64,000 nucleotides of DNA from contig NZ_JAJNOD010000001.1 in the NCBI RefSeq assembly GCF_021044885.1, positions 1,943,345 to 2,007,344 of the forward strand. Direction: 5' to 3'. The notes beneath the pieces are model-generated. The model did no database searches. It was not told where the DNA came from and was given only the letters and a program-made list of their open reading frames with translations. Made by a program: the position numbers and the translations under genes. The first letter of the stretch is position 1. Each line of letters starts with the position of its first letter. Source of the stretch: Microbacterium nymphoidis (GTDB lineage: Bacteria; Actinomycetota; Actinomycetes; Actinomycetales; Microbacteriaceae). This document shows positions 54,603 through 63,874 of this stretch, one piece after another.

Positions 54603-55085
54603 TCAGCCGTAGGTATCGCGCGGGCCCCGCCCTGGAGCCGTTCTGGGGCCCCAATTCCACGAGGGGACGTCCGGTCCGAGAAAACGGATGCTCTGCACGC
54701 CGGCCTCCGGGTGACGCAACTGGATCTGCGTCAGGATGTGCGAGCGCATCAGCTGGAGCTGCTTCGTCCATGCCGTGGTGTCGCAGCGGACGGTGAGGAC
54801 GCCGTTGACGTACGACACCGCCTCCGTGTGGGCGGCGGTGTCGGGACCGGCCACCTCCGGCCACTGCAGGAGGAGGTCCTCCTGGGCCAGTTGCGGGTTC
54901 CAGCCCGCCTGCTTGGTGAGCGCGGCCAGGGCATCGCCCAGTCCCTGCGGATCGCGCCCGGGCATGAACGGCGCATTCGCATCATCCGGATCCACGCGGG
55001 TGCGGCGCTTGCGCCGCTGCGGGGCCTTCAGTCCGCGCAACCGCAGATAGGTGGCCAGCGTCTCCGGGACCTCGTCGTCACTCAT
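54603..55085 (-). CDS. dciA: DciA/DUF721-family replication protein
   Basis: 160 residues from the ATG at 55085, which overlaps the recF stop by 8 bases; a longer frame starting at 55109 lies inside recF. The C-terminal half carries the KH-like DUF721 domain (about 60-140, WPEVAGPDTAAHTEAVSYV) and the N-terminus is basic (KAPQRRKRRTR). DciA loads the replicative helicase DnaB in bacteria lacking DnaC. The location between recF and gyrB is the normal one in actinobacteria. Confidence 0.88.
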   Translation of the reverse strand: MSDDEVPETLATYLRLRGLKAPQRRKRRTRVDPDDANAPFMPGRDPQGLGDALAALTKQAGWNPQLAQEDLLLQWPEVAGPDTAAHTEAVSYVNGVLTVRCDTTAWTKQLQLMRSHILTQIQLRHPEAGVQSIRFLGPDVPSWNWGPRTAPGRGPRDTYG

Positions 55086-56253
55086 CGGCGTCTTCCGGTG
55101 CCGATTCATCGATGCCGATGATGGTGCCGTGCTGCACCCGCACCGTCCGGGCGCGCAGCCCGATCGGCACGTCCTCCTCCACGGCTGAGGTGATGATCAC
55201 CTGTTCGTAGTCGGCGACGAGGTCGGCCAGCCGGCGGCGGCGGTCGGCGTCCAGCTCGGCGAAGACGTCATCGAGGATCAGGACGGGGTCGCCCACTCCG
55301 GTCTCCTCGCGCAGGAGCTCGGCCGAGGCGAGACGGAGAGCGAGCGCCACCGACCAGGACTCGCCGTGCGACGCGTATCCCTTCACGGGCAGTCCGCGAA
55401 CCTGAAGAAGAAGATCGTCCCGGTGCGGGCCCACGAGCGTGAGTCCGCGTTCGAGCTCGGCCGGTCGTTTCGCGGCGAGAGCGGTGCGGAAGAGATCGGC
55501 GGTGCTGCCGTCGGCCGCCGATTCGGCGGTGGTCTCGTCGTCCTCGGGCTGAGCACCGGTCACCGAGAGCGCCCACCCGAGGCCGGGATGATGATCCTCA
55601 CCGGCAATGGCCGTGTACGCCGCGGCGAGCGGAGCGGCCAGCTCCTGTGCCAGCGCCGTGCGCGCGTCGATCAGCTGCGAGCCGAGTGTCACCAGCTTCT
55701 CGTCCCAGACATCCAGTGTCGACAGCCCTTCGCCCCGGACACCACGTGCACGCGCCGACTTCAGCAGAGCATTGCGCTGACGGACGACCCGCTCGTAGTC
55801 GGCGATGATCGAGGCCATCCGCGGGCGGCGCTGGATGAGGAGCTGATCGGTGAAGCGCCGACGCGATGACGGCTCCCCCCGGACGATCTGCAGATCCTCC
55901 GGCGCGAAGAGCACGACGTGCGCGTATCTCGGCAGTTCAGCCGGCTTGACCGGCGAGCCATTGATCCGCGCGCGGTTGGATCCCTGTTTGTTCAGCTGCA
56001 GCTCGAGCTGCACGCGACGCTCACCGTGCGCGAGGCGGGCGCGCACAAACGCCGCGTCCTTGCCGTTTCGCACCATCGGGGCGTCGGCGGAGACGCGATG
56101 TGAGCCGAGGGTGGCCAGATAGGCGATCGACTCGGCGAGATTCGTCTTTCCCTGGCCGTTGCGGCCGACGAAGACGTTCGAGCCGGGAGCCAGCGGGACA
56201 TCCGCGTGCTCATAGTTGCGGAAGTCGGTGAGGCTGAGGTGCTCCACGAACAT
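55078..56253 (-). CDS. recF: DNA replication and repair protein RecF
   Basis: 391 residues. N-terminal motif LTDFRNYEHADV and Walker A VGRNGQGKTNLAES (near residue 32) are followed by the QxLxxxRR region (LIQRRPRM), the ABC signature and Walker B PVLILDDVFAELD (near 315). RecF is an SMC-like ATPase that helps load RecA at gaps. It ends overlapping dciA by 8 bases and begins 84 bases after dnaN. Confidence 0.95.
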   Translation of the reverse strand: MFVEHLSLTDFRNYEHADVPLAPGSNVFVGRNGQGKTNLAESIAYLATLGSHRVSADAPMVRNGKDAAFVRARLAHGERRVQLELQLNKQGSNRARINGSPVKPAELPRYAHVVLFAPEDLQIVRGEPSSRRRFTDQLLIQRRPRMASIIADYERVVRQRNALLKSARARGVRGEGLSTLDVWDEKLVTLGSQLIDARTALAQELAAPLAAAYTAIAGEDHHPGLGWALSVTGAQPEDDETTAESAADGSTADLFRTALAAKRPAELERGLTLVGPHRDDLLLQVRGLPVKGYASHGESWSVALALRLASAELLREETGVGDPVLILDDVFAELDADRRRRLADLVADYEQVIITSAVEEDVPIGLRARTVRVQHGTIIGIDESAPEDADE

Positions 56254-56281
56254 ACGTCAACGATCTCCGTGCGCCATCGCA

Positions 56282-56308
56282 GAACGGCGTGAGCAGCTCA
56301 CGCCGTTC
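56282..56308 (-). terminator. Hairpin between dnaN and recF
   Basis: GAACGGCGTGAG (56282-56293) pairs exactly with CTCACGCCGTTC (56297-56308) around CAG, starting 29 bases after the dnaN stop. It lacks a T tract, so it may attenuate dnaN read-through into recF rather than end it. Confidence 0.6.
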
Positions 56309-56337
56309 GCTGCGAGCCGGCGCGTCAGCATCGCGGC

Positions 56338-57480
56338 TCAGCGCAGCAGCAGGTTCGGCTGCAGCAGGTACTTGAAGTTGTCGCCGCTCGCGCCCTCCAC
56401 CGACGTCTGCGCGGTGATGAGCACGGGGCTCAGCTTGTTCGCGTTGTCGCTGGAGGTGAACGTGATGCGGGTGAACTCGCTGCGCACCGCCGACAGGGCG
56501 TCCTGCAGGTACTGCGGGTTGAGGCCGAGAGTGACGTCGTCGCCGCCGGTGAGGGTCGCGTCGACGGTCTCGGATGCGCGAGCCTGCTCATTGCCGGAGG
56601 CGTCCATCGTGACGCCGTCGGCGGAGAACGTGAAGCGCAGCGGGGCGGAGCGGTCGAGCACCAGCGCCACGCGACGCACGGCCTCCATGAGGTCGGCGGT
56701 GTTGACCACCGCGTAGTGCTCGGTCTGCTCGGGGAACAGGCGACGAACCGGCGGGAAGTTGCCCTTGATGAGCAGCGAGGTGACGGTCTTGTTGCCGGCG
56801 GTGAAGGCGATGATCTCGCGGTCCGACGATCCGGAGAAGGCGACCGAGATGGTGTCGCCGTGGGAGAAGGTCTTACCGACCTCCTGCAGTGTCCGAGCCG
56901 GGACGAGAGCGCTGGTGTCGGCGGCCTGTCCGTCCCACGCGATGTCACGGACGGCGACGCGATAGCGGTCGGTGGCGACCAGGCTGAGCTGTGTGCCGCT
57001 CACCTCGAGCAGCACACCGGTGAGGACCGGGGTGACGTCATCACGCGATGCGGCGAAACCGACCTGTGCGATGGCGGTGGCGAAGTCCTCCGCAGGGACC
57101 AGACCGGACTCGCCGGTGACCTCGGGGATCGCGGGGTACTCGGCGACGGGCATCGCAGCCAGGGTGAACCGAGCCGAACCGCACGTGAGCACGATGGTCC
57201 CGTCGTCCTCCACCGCGATCTGGATCGGGGCGTTCGGGAGACGGCTGGCGATGTCCGAGAGCAGGCGACCGTGCACGAGGATCGTGCCGGGCTCGTCCAC
57301 CGTGGCCTCGATCGTGGTGCGTGCGGAAGCCTCGTAGTCGAACGCCGACAGCGACAGACCCGACTCGGTGGCCTCGATCAGCACGCCCGCAAGGATCGGC
57401 TGCGGGTTGCGCTGCGGCAGCAGCTTCACCACGAACGACACAGCTTCGCTGAAGACATCACGATTGACGTGGAACTTCAC
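56338..57480 (-). CDS. dnaN: DNA polymerase III sliding clamp, beta subunit
   Basis: 380 residues, the usual length, with the three-domain clamp fold. Start MKFHVNRDVFSEAVSFVVKLL and the end PNLLLR are typical. It forms the ring that tethers polymerase and many other proteins to DNA. It starts next to the origin region (57481-58085) that separates it from dnaA. Confidence 0.97.
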   Translation of the reverse strand: MKFHVNRDVFSEAVSFVVKLLPQRNPQPILAGVLIEATESGLSLSAFDYEASARTTIEATVDEPGTILVHGRLLSDIASRLPNAPIQIAVEDDGTIVLTCGSARFTLAAMPVAEYPAIPEVTGESGLVPAEDFATAIAQVGFAASRDDVTPVLTGVLLEVSGTQLSLVATDRYRVAVRDIAWDGQAADTSALVPARTLQEVGKTFSHGDTISVAFSGSSDREIIAFTAGNKTVTSLLIKGNFPPVRRLFPEQTEHYAVVNTADLMEAVRRVALVLDRSAPLRFTFSADGVTMDASGNEQARASETVDATLTGGDDVTLGLNPQYLQDALSAVRSEFTRITFTSSDNANKLSPVLITAQTSVEGASGDNFKYLLQPNLLLR

Positions 57481-58085
57481 GACCGCTCCCTCTGCTCATC
57501 CCGGTTCCCGGGTTTCCCATGGTAGTGCCCGTGTCTGCGGAGTCCATGACCGACCTCGACCCGGCCACGCACCCTCCCCCTCCATCCCCAAGGTGATCGA
57601 ACCGGGCTTCATTGAGAGAGATCTGGTTAACAGTGTTAACGCTTGTGGAGACTGTGGATAACTCAGTGCTTTCCAGTCGAGACAAGGGATTGCGACGCGG
57701 GACTCCTGTTGAGAGCGGTGGAAAGCCCCGAGAAATCAACGATCGGCGCGAACGCGTTAACGCGGAAGTTGTCCACAGGCTGCTCCGAATCGCTCACAAT
57801 CACCCACCGTATCGTTCGAGTTGTCCACAGGTTATCCACATGGGGATTTCATGGCGTGTCGCAGGCGTGTCGTCGCGGCCCGAGGTGTCCGCGTGCCGCG
57901 GTTTCTCGCACCCTGGCGCGGTTTTCGAGGTCGCGAACGAGGGGGCGCTGAGCGTCCGCGTGTGCCCGTTGGTGAGGGGTGAGAGGGGGTGAGCGCTGTG
58001 GATGGACCTGTTAACTCAGCGGTTAACTGCGTCGCGGTTAACCCAGTCGCCCCGTGGCGGAGTCGCGTGCTGGGTGAGCGTCGTT
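57481..58085. other. oriC: Chromosome replication origin oriC (dnaA-dnaN intergenic region)
   Basis: 605 bases between dnaN and dnaA, with no gene. DnaA boxes on either strand: TGTGGATAA at 57653-57661, TTGTCCACA at 57769-57777 and 57821-57829, TTATCCACA at 57832-57840, and a weaker TGTGGATGG at 57997-58005. GTTAAC occurs six times (57626, 57635, 57756, 58010, 58022, 58037), the third inside the palindrome CGCGTTAACGCG at 57753-57764. The two strongest boxes (57821 and 57832) are 11 bp apart. This is the position of oriC in nearly all actinobacteria. Confidence 0.9.
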
Positions 58086-59489
58086 TCAGCGGCGTCCGAG
58101 CTGGGTGGTGATCTCGCTCACCTGGTTGAAGATCGAACGGCGCTCCTTCATCAGGTCGCTGATCTTCTTGTACGCGTACATCACCGTCGTGTGGTCGCGG
58201 CCGCCGAAGAGCTGGCCGATCTTGGGCAGCGAGAGGCTGGTCCGCTCACGGCACAGGTACATCGCGATCTGCCGCGCCGTGGCAACGGCCTGCGAGCGGC
58301 TCGAGCCGTAGAGGTCATCGACGCTGAGCTTGAAGTACGCCGCCGTCGCGTTGATGATGTCGGTCGGCGAGATCACATTGGTCTCGGTCTGATCGATGAT
58401 GTCACGCAGCACCGTCTGGGCGAGCGTAATGTCCAGGCTGGAACGGTTGAGGCTCGCGAAGGCGGAGACGCGGATCAGGGCGCCCTCGAGCTCCCGGATG
58501 TTCGAGGAGACCACCGTGGCGATGTACTCGAGCACTTCGTCGGGGATCTGCAGGCGTTCGCTCTGCGCCTTCTTGCGAAGGATCGCGATACGCGTCTCCA
58601 GGTCGGGCGCCTGCACATCGGTGATCAGTCCCCACTCGAAGCGACTGCGCATGCGGTCCTCGAAGCCGGTGAGCAGCTTGGGCGCCACATCGGAGGTGAT
58701 CACCACCTGCTTGTCGTGGTCGTGCAGGGTGTTGAACGTGTGGAAGAACGCCTCCTGCGTCTCCGCGCGTCCCTGCAGGAACTGGATGTCGTCGATGAGC
58801 AGGATGTCGACGTCGCGATACCGCGCCTGGAAGGCCGCACCGCGGTTGTTCGCGATCGAGTTGATGAAGTCGTTCGTGAACTCCTCGCTGGACACGTACC
58901 GCACCCGCACGCCGGCGTACATGCTGATCGCGTAGTCGCCGATCGCGTGGAGGAGGTGGGTCTTGCCGAGACCGGAGTCACCGTAGATGAACAGCGGGTT
59001 GTAGGCCTTGGCCGGTGCCTCTGCCACTGCCACGGCAGCGGCGTGGGCGAAGCGGTTGGACTGGCCGATCACGAAGTTGTCGAAGGTGTACTTCGGGTTG
59101 AGGCGGGTGTCGCTGCGAGAGGAGAACGAGGGCACTGCTGCCTGAGAGGGCGCCGGCGTGGAGGGCGTCTCGATGATCGGCGCGATCTCATCGGGTGCGG
59201 CTGCCAGCGGCAGGTTCTCCAGCTCCGGGTTGACGACCACGCGGAAGGTGCTCGCGGCGGGCTGGGCGTCCACGGTTGCGAGCGCCTCGAGGATCGACGC
59301 GCGGATGCGCTTGATCTGGACGGCGGTGAGGTCATTGGGGACGTCCAGATAGAGCGTGCCGCCCATGATCCCCTGCGCCACAGCGAGGTTCAGGAAGCCT
59401 CGCAGCTGAGGGGTGACCCGCTCGTCCGTGTCCAGGTGTGCGAGTACCGCTCGCCAGACGGGTACGTCCGGGATCTCCTGCTGCGTCAT
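58086..59489 (-). CDS. dnaA: Chromosomal replication initiator DnaA
   Basis: 467 residues from the ATG at 59489 with GGAGGGGG upstream; an upstream in-frame start is rejected for lack of a ribosome site. Domain I (about 1-90) is followed by a Pro/Ala linker; domain III AAA+ has Walker [12 protein letters not shown] (near 168) and Walker [11 protein letters not shown] (near 230); domain IV has the DnaA signature [15 protein letters not shown] (near 433) that reads DnaA boxes. The family length is about 450-520. Confidence 0.97.
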   Translation of the reverse strand: MTQQEIPDVPVWRAVLAHLDTDERVTPQLRGFLNLAVAQGIMGGTLYLDVPNDLTAVQIKRIRASILEALATVDAQPAASTFRVVVNPELENLPLAAAPDEIAPIIETPSTPAPSQAAVPSFSSRSDTRLNPKYTFDNFVIGQSNRFAHAAAVAVAEAPAKAYNPLFIYGDSGLGKTHLLHAIGDYAISMYAGVRVRYVSSEEFTNDFINSIANNRGAAFQARYRDVDILLIDDIQFLQGRAETQEAFFHTFNTLHDHDKQVVITSDVAPKLLTGFEDRMRSRFEWGLITDVQAPDLETRIAILRKKAQSERLQIPDEVLEYIATVVSSNIRELEGALIRVSAFASLNRSSLDITLAQTVLRDIIDQTETNVISPTDIINATAAYFKLSVDDLYGSSRSQAVATARQIAMYLCRERTSLSLPKIGQLFGGRDHTTVMYAYKKISDLMKERRSIFNQVSEITTQLGRR

Positions 59490-59548
59490 GTTCGTCCCCC
59501 TCCAATGGTCTGATCTCGGCACGGCTGCCGGTCACGTCGGGGTGGACC

Positions 59549-59600
59549 TGTGGATAACTCGTGCTGGAGACACGCTAAACGAGTGGCCGGGCGAGAGCAA
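59549..59600 (-). promoter_or_regulatory. Predicted dnaA promoter with a DnaA box in its leader
   Basis: On the minus strand TTGCTC (59600-59595) and TAGCGT (59577-59572) are 17 bp apart, upstream of dnaA. A perfect DnaA box TTATCCACA (59557-59549) lies about ten bases past the predicted start of transcription, so bound DnaA would block its own transcript. The boxes are inferred by eye. Confidence 0.5.
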
Positions 59601-59680
59601 ACTCCTTGTGGGAACTCGGTGCGCGTCGCTGCTGTCGACTGGGCATCACCTGGGGATAATTGTCTGTTCAGCCCGCTGGT

Positions 59681-59710
59681 TTGCACGGGAGCACCCACTC
59701 GACGTAGCCT
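59681..59710 (+). promoter_or_regulatory. Predicted rpmH promoter
   Basis: TTGCAC (59681-59686) and TAGCCT (59705-59710) are 18 bp apart, about 95 bases before the rpmH start. Between them and the gene lies a small stem GTGCCT/AGGCAC in the leader. The match is weak; other start sites are possible. Confidence 0.4.
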
Positions 59711-59805
59711 AGATCGGTTGACTTGTGCCTGTTAAGGCACGAGCCTTTGTCCGCACGTCTCCGGTCGCAGTGATCCCGGGTGACAGCATTTCCGGAGTTA
59801 ACACT

Positions 59806-59943
59806 ATGAGCAAGCGCACTTTCCAGCCGAACAACCGTCGTCGCGCCAAGAAGCACGGCTTCCGCGCCCGCATGCGCACCCGCGCCGGTCGTGCCATCCT
59901 TTCGGCACGCCGCGCCAAGGGCCGCGTCGAGCTCTCGGCGTAA
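59806..59943 (+). CDS. rpmH: 50S ribosomal protein L34
   Basis: 45 residues, [20 protein letters not shown]..., the classic very basic L34. It starts the rpmH-rnpA-yidD-yidC-jag-rsmG operon; the gap to rnpA is 8 bases. Confidence 0.97.
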   Translation: MSKRTFQPNNRRRAKKHGFRARMRTRAGRAILSARRAKGRVELSA

Positions 59944-59951
59944 CCCCCTCG

Positions 59952-60287
59952 GTGCTCGCGCGTCCGCATCGTCTCACCCGCGGCGCCGACTACAAGTCGG
60001 TCGTCCGTCGGGGAGGTCGATGCGCGGGCCCGTCGACCGTCACGTACGTGATCCACTCCGGTGAGGATCGTCCGGCACGGTTCGGGTTCATCGTGAGCAA
60101 GCAGGTGGGTGGAGCCGTGGTGCGCAATACTGTGCGCCGCCGGTTGAAGGCCATTTGCGCGGAGGCTCTGCCCTCCGTGCGACCGGGCGCGGATGTTGTC
60201 ATCCGCGCCCTTCCGTCGTCTGCCGGCACGGGATTTCCCGAGTTGCGCGATGAGGTCGTTCGCTGTCTCGGCAAGCGCGCATCATGA
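59952..60287 (+). CDS. rnpA: Ribonuclease P protein component
   Basis: 111 residues from a GTG at 59952. Basic protein with the RNR-type motif near [16 protein letters not shown]. It is the protein subunit of RNase P, which matures tRNA 5' ends. It overlaps yidD by 4 bases (ATGA). Confidence 0.95.
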   Translation: MLARPHRLTRGADYKSVVRRGGRCAGPSTVTYVIHSGEDRPARFGFIVSKQVGGAVVRNTVRRRLKAICAEALPSVRPGADVVIRALPSSAGTGFPELRDEVVRCLGKRAS

Positions 60288-60646
60288 GTGTCCTCCCGGC
60301 GGCCTACACCGGCACGGCGCGCTTCGCGGGTCGTGACTTCTTCCGTTCGATCCCGCTGTGGCCGCGCGATGCCACCCTGGCTCTCCTGTTCGCCTACCGT
60401 AAGGTGATCTCGCCGCTCTACGGCGAGGTGTGCAAGTACTACCCGTCCTGCTCGGCTTACGGCGTGGGTGCCGTTCAGCAGCACGGCGCGGTGAAGGGCA
60501 TGGCCCTCGCCGTGTGGCGGATTCTCCGCTGCAACCCCTGGTCACTGGGCGGCGTCGATGACGTCCGGCCCCACAAGCACTTCCACTACGGACTCACCAC
60601 GCGTGGGTTCGTCGTGCCCTCCTCCGCAGAAAGGACCGCTTCGTGA
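60284..60646 (+). CDS. yidD: Membrane protein insertion efficiency factor YidD
   Basis: 120 residues. The conserved block [27 protein letters not shown] and RILRCNPW... identify the family, a small amphipathic protein that helps YidC-dependent insertion. Genes on both sides overlap by 4 bases, so rnpA-yidD-yidC are translationally coupled. Confidence 0.95.
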   Translation: MSVLPAAYTGTARFAGRDFFRSIPLWPRDATLALLFAYRKVISPLYGEVCKYYPSCSAYGVGAVQQHGAVKGMALAVWRILRCNPWSLGGVDDVRPHKHFHYGLTTRGFVVPSSAERTAS

Positions 60647-61788
60647 CGAATCTCCTGTTCGCCGCGGCCAGCGCCACGCCGAGCCCGTCTTCTTCCGCTG
60701 CTGCGGGTGGTGGGTTCGACCTCATCAGCATCATCCTCTGGCCGCTGAAGTGGGTCGTCGAGCTCATCCTGGTGGCCTGGCACTGGCTGTTCTCGTCGGT
60801 GGGGATGAACCCGGCCGGCGGTCTGACGTGGGTGCTGTCCATCGTCGGTCTGGTGATCGTCGTGCGTGCCGCCCTGGTGCCGCTGATGGTCAAGCAGATC
60901 AAGTCTCAGCGGCGCATGATGGAAATCGCGCCTGAGATGAAGAAGATCCAGGACAAGTACCGCGGCAAGCGCGACCAGCTCTCTCGTGAGGCGATGAGCC
61001 GCGAGACCATGGCGCTGTACAAGAAGCACGGCACCAGCCCGATCTCGGGATGCCTGCCCATCCTCGTGCAGATGCCGATCTTCTTCTCCCTGTTCTCGGT
61101 GCTGCGTGATGTGAAGGCGCACGCCGACGCCGGGAAGGGCGGTGTGTTCTGGCTGTCGCCTGAGCTCACCCAGCAGTTCAACGACGCGAAGCTGTTCGAC
61201 GTCGCATCGCTGCACGACTCGCTCGTCGACGCATGGACCAAGCACACCGAGGGCTGGCAGGTCACGGTCACGATCCTGGTGATCCTGGTGATCCTGATGA
61301 TCGCTTCGCAGTTCATCACGCAGCTGCAGATCATCTCGAAGAACCTGTCCCCCGAGGCCAAGACCGGCCAGGCCTACCAGATGCAGCGCATCATGCTGTT
61401 CATCCTGCCGTTCGCCTTCGTCTTCTCGGGAGTCTTCTTCCCGCTCGGTGTGGTCATCTACTGGTTCGTGTCGAACCTCTGGACCATGGCGCAGCAGTTC
61501 ATCGTGATCCGCAACCTGCCGACCCCGGGCTCGGAGGCGTGGAAGGAGCGCGTGGCGCGCCTGGAGCGCAAGGGCAAGACGCTGGACCCGAAGGGCAACG
61601 TCATCTCGATCGCCGAGTACGAGGCCGAGCAGCAGCGCCTGTATGAAGAGGCGGAGCGTCTGAAGGCTCAGCAGCCGAAGCGCCAGCAGCCGATGGGCAA
61701 GAACCGCGCGAAGAAGCAGGCGCAGAAGCAGCCGGGCACGAGCTCCCCGGAGACCCGACCCGCACGTCCCGACGAGTCGTCGAAGTAG
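60643..61788 (+). CDS. yidC: Membrane protein insertase YidC
   Basis: 381 residues from a GTG at 60643. Short N-terminal region, then five core transmembrane helices with the positive groove residue in [20 protein letters not shown] and the cytosolic hairpin [22 protein letters not shown]-terminal basic tail rich in Gln/Lys (about 340-381). It inserts membrane proteins with or without SecYEG. It has the Gram-positive layout without the large periplasmic domain of E. coli. Confidence 0.95.
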   Translation: MTNLLFAAASATPSPSSSAAAGGGFDLISIILWPLKWVVELILVAWHWLFSSVGMNPAGGLTWVLSIVGLVIVVRAALVPLMVKQIKSQRRMMEIAPEMKKIQDKYRGKRDQLSREAMSRETMALYKKHGTSPISGCLPILVQMPIFFSLFSVLRDVKAHADAGKGGVFWLSPELTQQFNDAKLFDVASLHDSLVDAWTKHTEGWQVTVTILVILVILMIASQFITQLQIISKNLSPEAKTGQAYQMQRIMLFILPFAFVFSGVFFPLGVVIYWFVSNLWTMAQQFIVIRNLPTPGSEAWKERVARLERKGKTLDPKGNVISIAEYEAEQQRLYEEAERLKAQQPKRQQPMGKNRAKKQAQKQPGTSSPETRPARPDESSK

Positions 61789-61801
61789 GAGAAGATCAGA
61801 C

Positions 61802-62299
61802 ATGACCGATTCCCCCGTCTCCGACGACCGCACGCCCGCAACCGTCGCCCAGCTTGAGGAAGAGGGCGACATCGCGGCGGACTACATCGAAGGTCTGCTC
61901 GACATCGCCGACATCGAGGGTGATCTGGAGCTCGATGTACGCCAGGGGCGTGCGTACGTCTCGGTGGAGTCCGATGACGCCACGCTGCGCGTACTGTCGG
62001 ACCCCGACACCGTGCAGGCTCTCCAGGAGCTCACGCGCCTCGCCGTGCAGAGCAAGACCGGACGTTTCTCGCGGGTGATCCTCGATGTCGGCGGCTCTCG
62101 CGATGCCCGCCAGGTCGAGCTCACCGCTCTCGTCGATCGCGCCATCGCACGTCTCGACGAGGGTGCCTCTCAGGCGTCGCTGCCGTCGATGTCGTCGTAC
62201 GAACGAAAGCTCGTGCATGACATCGTGGCCGAGCGAGGTCTCGTGTCCGAGTCCTACGGTGAAGGCGCCGACCGCCACACCGTCATCCGCCGCGCCTGA
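61802..62299 (+). CDS. jag: KH/R3H RNA-binding protein Jag (KhpB)
   Basis: 165 residues. A KH-type domain (about 30-110, including VILDVGGSRDARQVELTALV) and a C-terminal R3H domain with SYERKLVHDIVAERG (about 118-165). The N-terminal Jag_N domain found in Firmicutes is absent. It binds RNA and affects cell elongation or division in other bacteria. Located between yidC and rsmG as usual. Confidence 0.9.
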   Translation: MTDSPVSDDRTPATVAQLEEEGDIAADYIEGLLDIADIEGDLELDVRQGRAYVSVESDDATLRVLSDPDTVQALQELTRLAVQSKTGRFSRVILDVGGSRDARQVELTALVDRAIARLDEGASQASLPSMSSYERKLVHDIVAERGLVSESYGEGADRHTVIRRA

Positions 62300-62301
62300 T
62301 C

Positions 62302-62943
62302 GTGACCGGCGAAGGCACCACCGCAGTGGTGGAGACAGAGCCCGCCGCTGCGGTTCTGCTGTTCGGTGACCGCATCGAGCTGGCCCGGCGGTTCACCGCG
62401 GCCCTGGCTGCCGAGGGCGAGGAGCGTGGACTCATCGGTCCGCTCGAACTCCCCCGGCTGTGGACGCGACACATTCTGAACAGCGCCATCGGTGCTCCCC
62501 TGTTCTCCGGACGGGTCGCCGATGTCGGCTCGGGTGCCGGCCTTCCGGGCCTGGTTCTGGCGATCGCGCGTCCCGATCTGGAATTCACGCTCATCGAGCC
62601 GATGGAGCGCCGGGTTGCGTGGCTCACCGAGCAGACCGAGGCGCTCGGGCTGTCGAACGTCACGATCTTCCGTGGCCGTGGTGAAGAGTTCGGAGACGAC
62701 GGCACCTTCGACGCCGTCACTGCTCGCGCTGTCAGCGCACTTCGGACCCTCATTCCCTTCACGGCTCCCCTGGTTCGTGATGGCGGCGAGCTCATCTTGT
62801 TCAAAGGCACCTCGGCGCCCAACGAGATCGCTGCTGCCGAGAAGCCGATCCGCAAGTTCAAGCTGTCAGATGTACGCGTCGAGGTGCTCGGCGAGGGCGT
62901 GCTGACGGAAACGACTCGCGTCGTTCGAGCCACCGTCCGATAA
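62302..62943 (+). CDS. rsmG: 16S rRNA (guanine527-N7)-methyltransferase RsmG
   Basis: 213 residues from a GTG at 62302, 2 bases after the jag stop. The SAM-binding motif is VADVGSGAGLPGLVLAIARP (near residues 73-92). It methylates G527 of 16S rRNA; loss of this activity gives low-level streptomycin resistance in many bacteria. It is the last recognisable gene; parA and parB usually follow in actinobacteria but are beyond the window. Confidence 0.95.
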   Translation: MTGEGTTAVVETEPAAAVLLFGDRIELARRFTAALAAEGEERGLIGPLELPRLWTRHILNSAIGAPLFSGRVADVGSGAGLPGLVLAIARPDLEFTLIEPMERRVAWLTEQTEALGLSNVTIFRGRGEEFGDDGTFDAVTARAVSALRTLIPFTAPLVRDGGELILFKGTSAPNEIAAAEKPIRKFKLSDVRVEVLGEGVLTETTRVVRATVR

Positions 62944-63110
62944 AACCCTGATCAAATCTGGTTTCCCTTCATTCTCGCGCTGTGAGAGCGATTCTCCGCG
63001 ATTTGTGATGTGAGTGGACCTGGGGTCCGCCGTGATCGGGGGCATTTCGGCCCGGTTCGTGTCTTCGCGTTCGCGGGTTGACTCATCGACGTCGGCGTGA
63101 GTTGATCCTT
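62944..63110. other. Gene-free stretch after rsmG
   Basis: No gene is supportable here. A weak stem-loop around CTCGCGCTGTGAGAGCG could end the operon. It leads into the tandem array at 63111. Confidence 0.4.
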
Positions 63111-63300
63111 CGGTGCTCGGTGCTCGGTGCTCGGTGCTCGGTGCTCGGTGCTCGGTGCTCGGTGCTCGGTGCTCGGTGCTCGGTGCTCGGTGCTCGGTGC
63201 TCGGTGCTCGGTGCTCGGTGCTCGGTGCTCGGTGCTCGGGGTCCGGGGTCCGGGGTCCGGGGTCCGGGGTCCGATGTCCGGTGTCCGATGTCCGGTGCTC
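63111..63300. repeat. Heptamer tandem array (CGGTGCT)n then GTCCGGG-type units
   Basis: About 18 copies of CGGTGCT in a row (63111-63238) are followed by about four copies of GTCCGGG and then four variants (GTCCGAT, GTCCGGT). All units are 7 bp, so the array keeps its phase. Coding frames here only reflect the 7-base unit, giving 7-residue repeats in both directions, and are not genes. Confidence 0.95.
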
Positions 63301-63874
63301 GCTCCGCACATGATTAATACACGTTTCAGGCTAGGCGCGGCTGCCGTTCTCGATGGGCAGGCGGCGCGAGTGCCGTGTTCTGGAGCATGGACGCCATCCC
63401 TCACACCTTGTGCTGCCAGTCGCACGGGGTGCGCAGTCCGGGAGGATGTGGCCGCTGGGTTCGCGGCTCGTGGCTGGTTGGCCTCTCCTGGCTACGGTTC
63501 GCCACGAGGGTCTGCCGGAGGCCCGGGGTGAGTGCTGAGCTCTGGTAGTCGGGTGGTCGGGGCTCGTGGATGGCGCGCTCCCGAGGTAGCTGGGTGCAGC
63601 GACATCGTGGTTTGTGACGGGCGGATGGCCTGGAATGGAGAGCTTTCCCTGGCGTCCTCCTGCTCGTGAGTCATCCGCAGTTCCCTCCCGGACCGCCGGT
63701 GGTTGCCAGGCTCATACGGTCAACTCTCCCCTCACTCGCGGGCTGGCGAAGCGGACCACCATTGACCGGTGAGCTCGGTCCCGGCGTCTCCTCAGGTCGC
63801 GCGCTTGGTGCCGCGATCCTGGTTCCGGGCGCATGCGCTTCCGTGTTCCGGATTGTCGGGCTATGGGGCACTGT
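63301..63874. other. Gene-free stretch between two heptamer arrays
   Basis: 574 bases without a supportable gene; short frames lack ribosome sites and typical codon bias. An AT-rich TGATTAATACACG near 63310 could hold a promoter. No parS-like palindrome was seen. Confidence 0.45.

Noticed and set aside
63111..63300. CRISPR-like array
   Set aside because: Units are 7 bp with no spacers and no cas genes nearby; this is a simple tandem repeat.
62866..63425. Proteins with repeated STEHRAP or SVLGARC units
   Set aside because: The 7-residue repeat is a direct result of reading a 7-bp DNA repeat in a fixed frame; no ribosome site or codon bias.
63301..63874. parS site expected near parAB
   Set aside because: No GTTTCACGTGAAAC-like palindrome found by eye in this stretch or elsewhere in the window.
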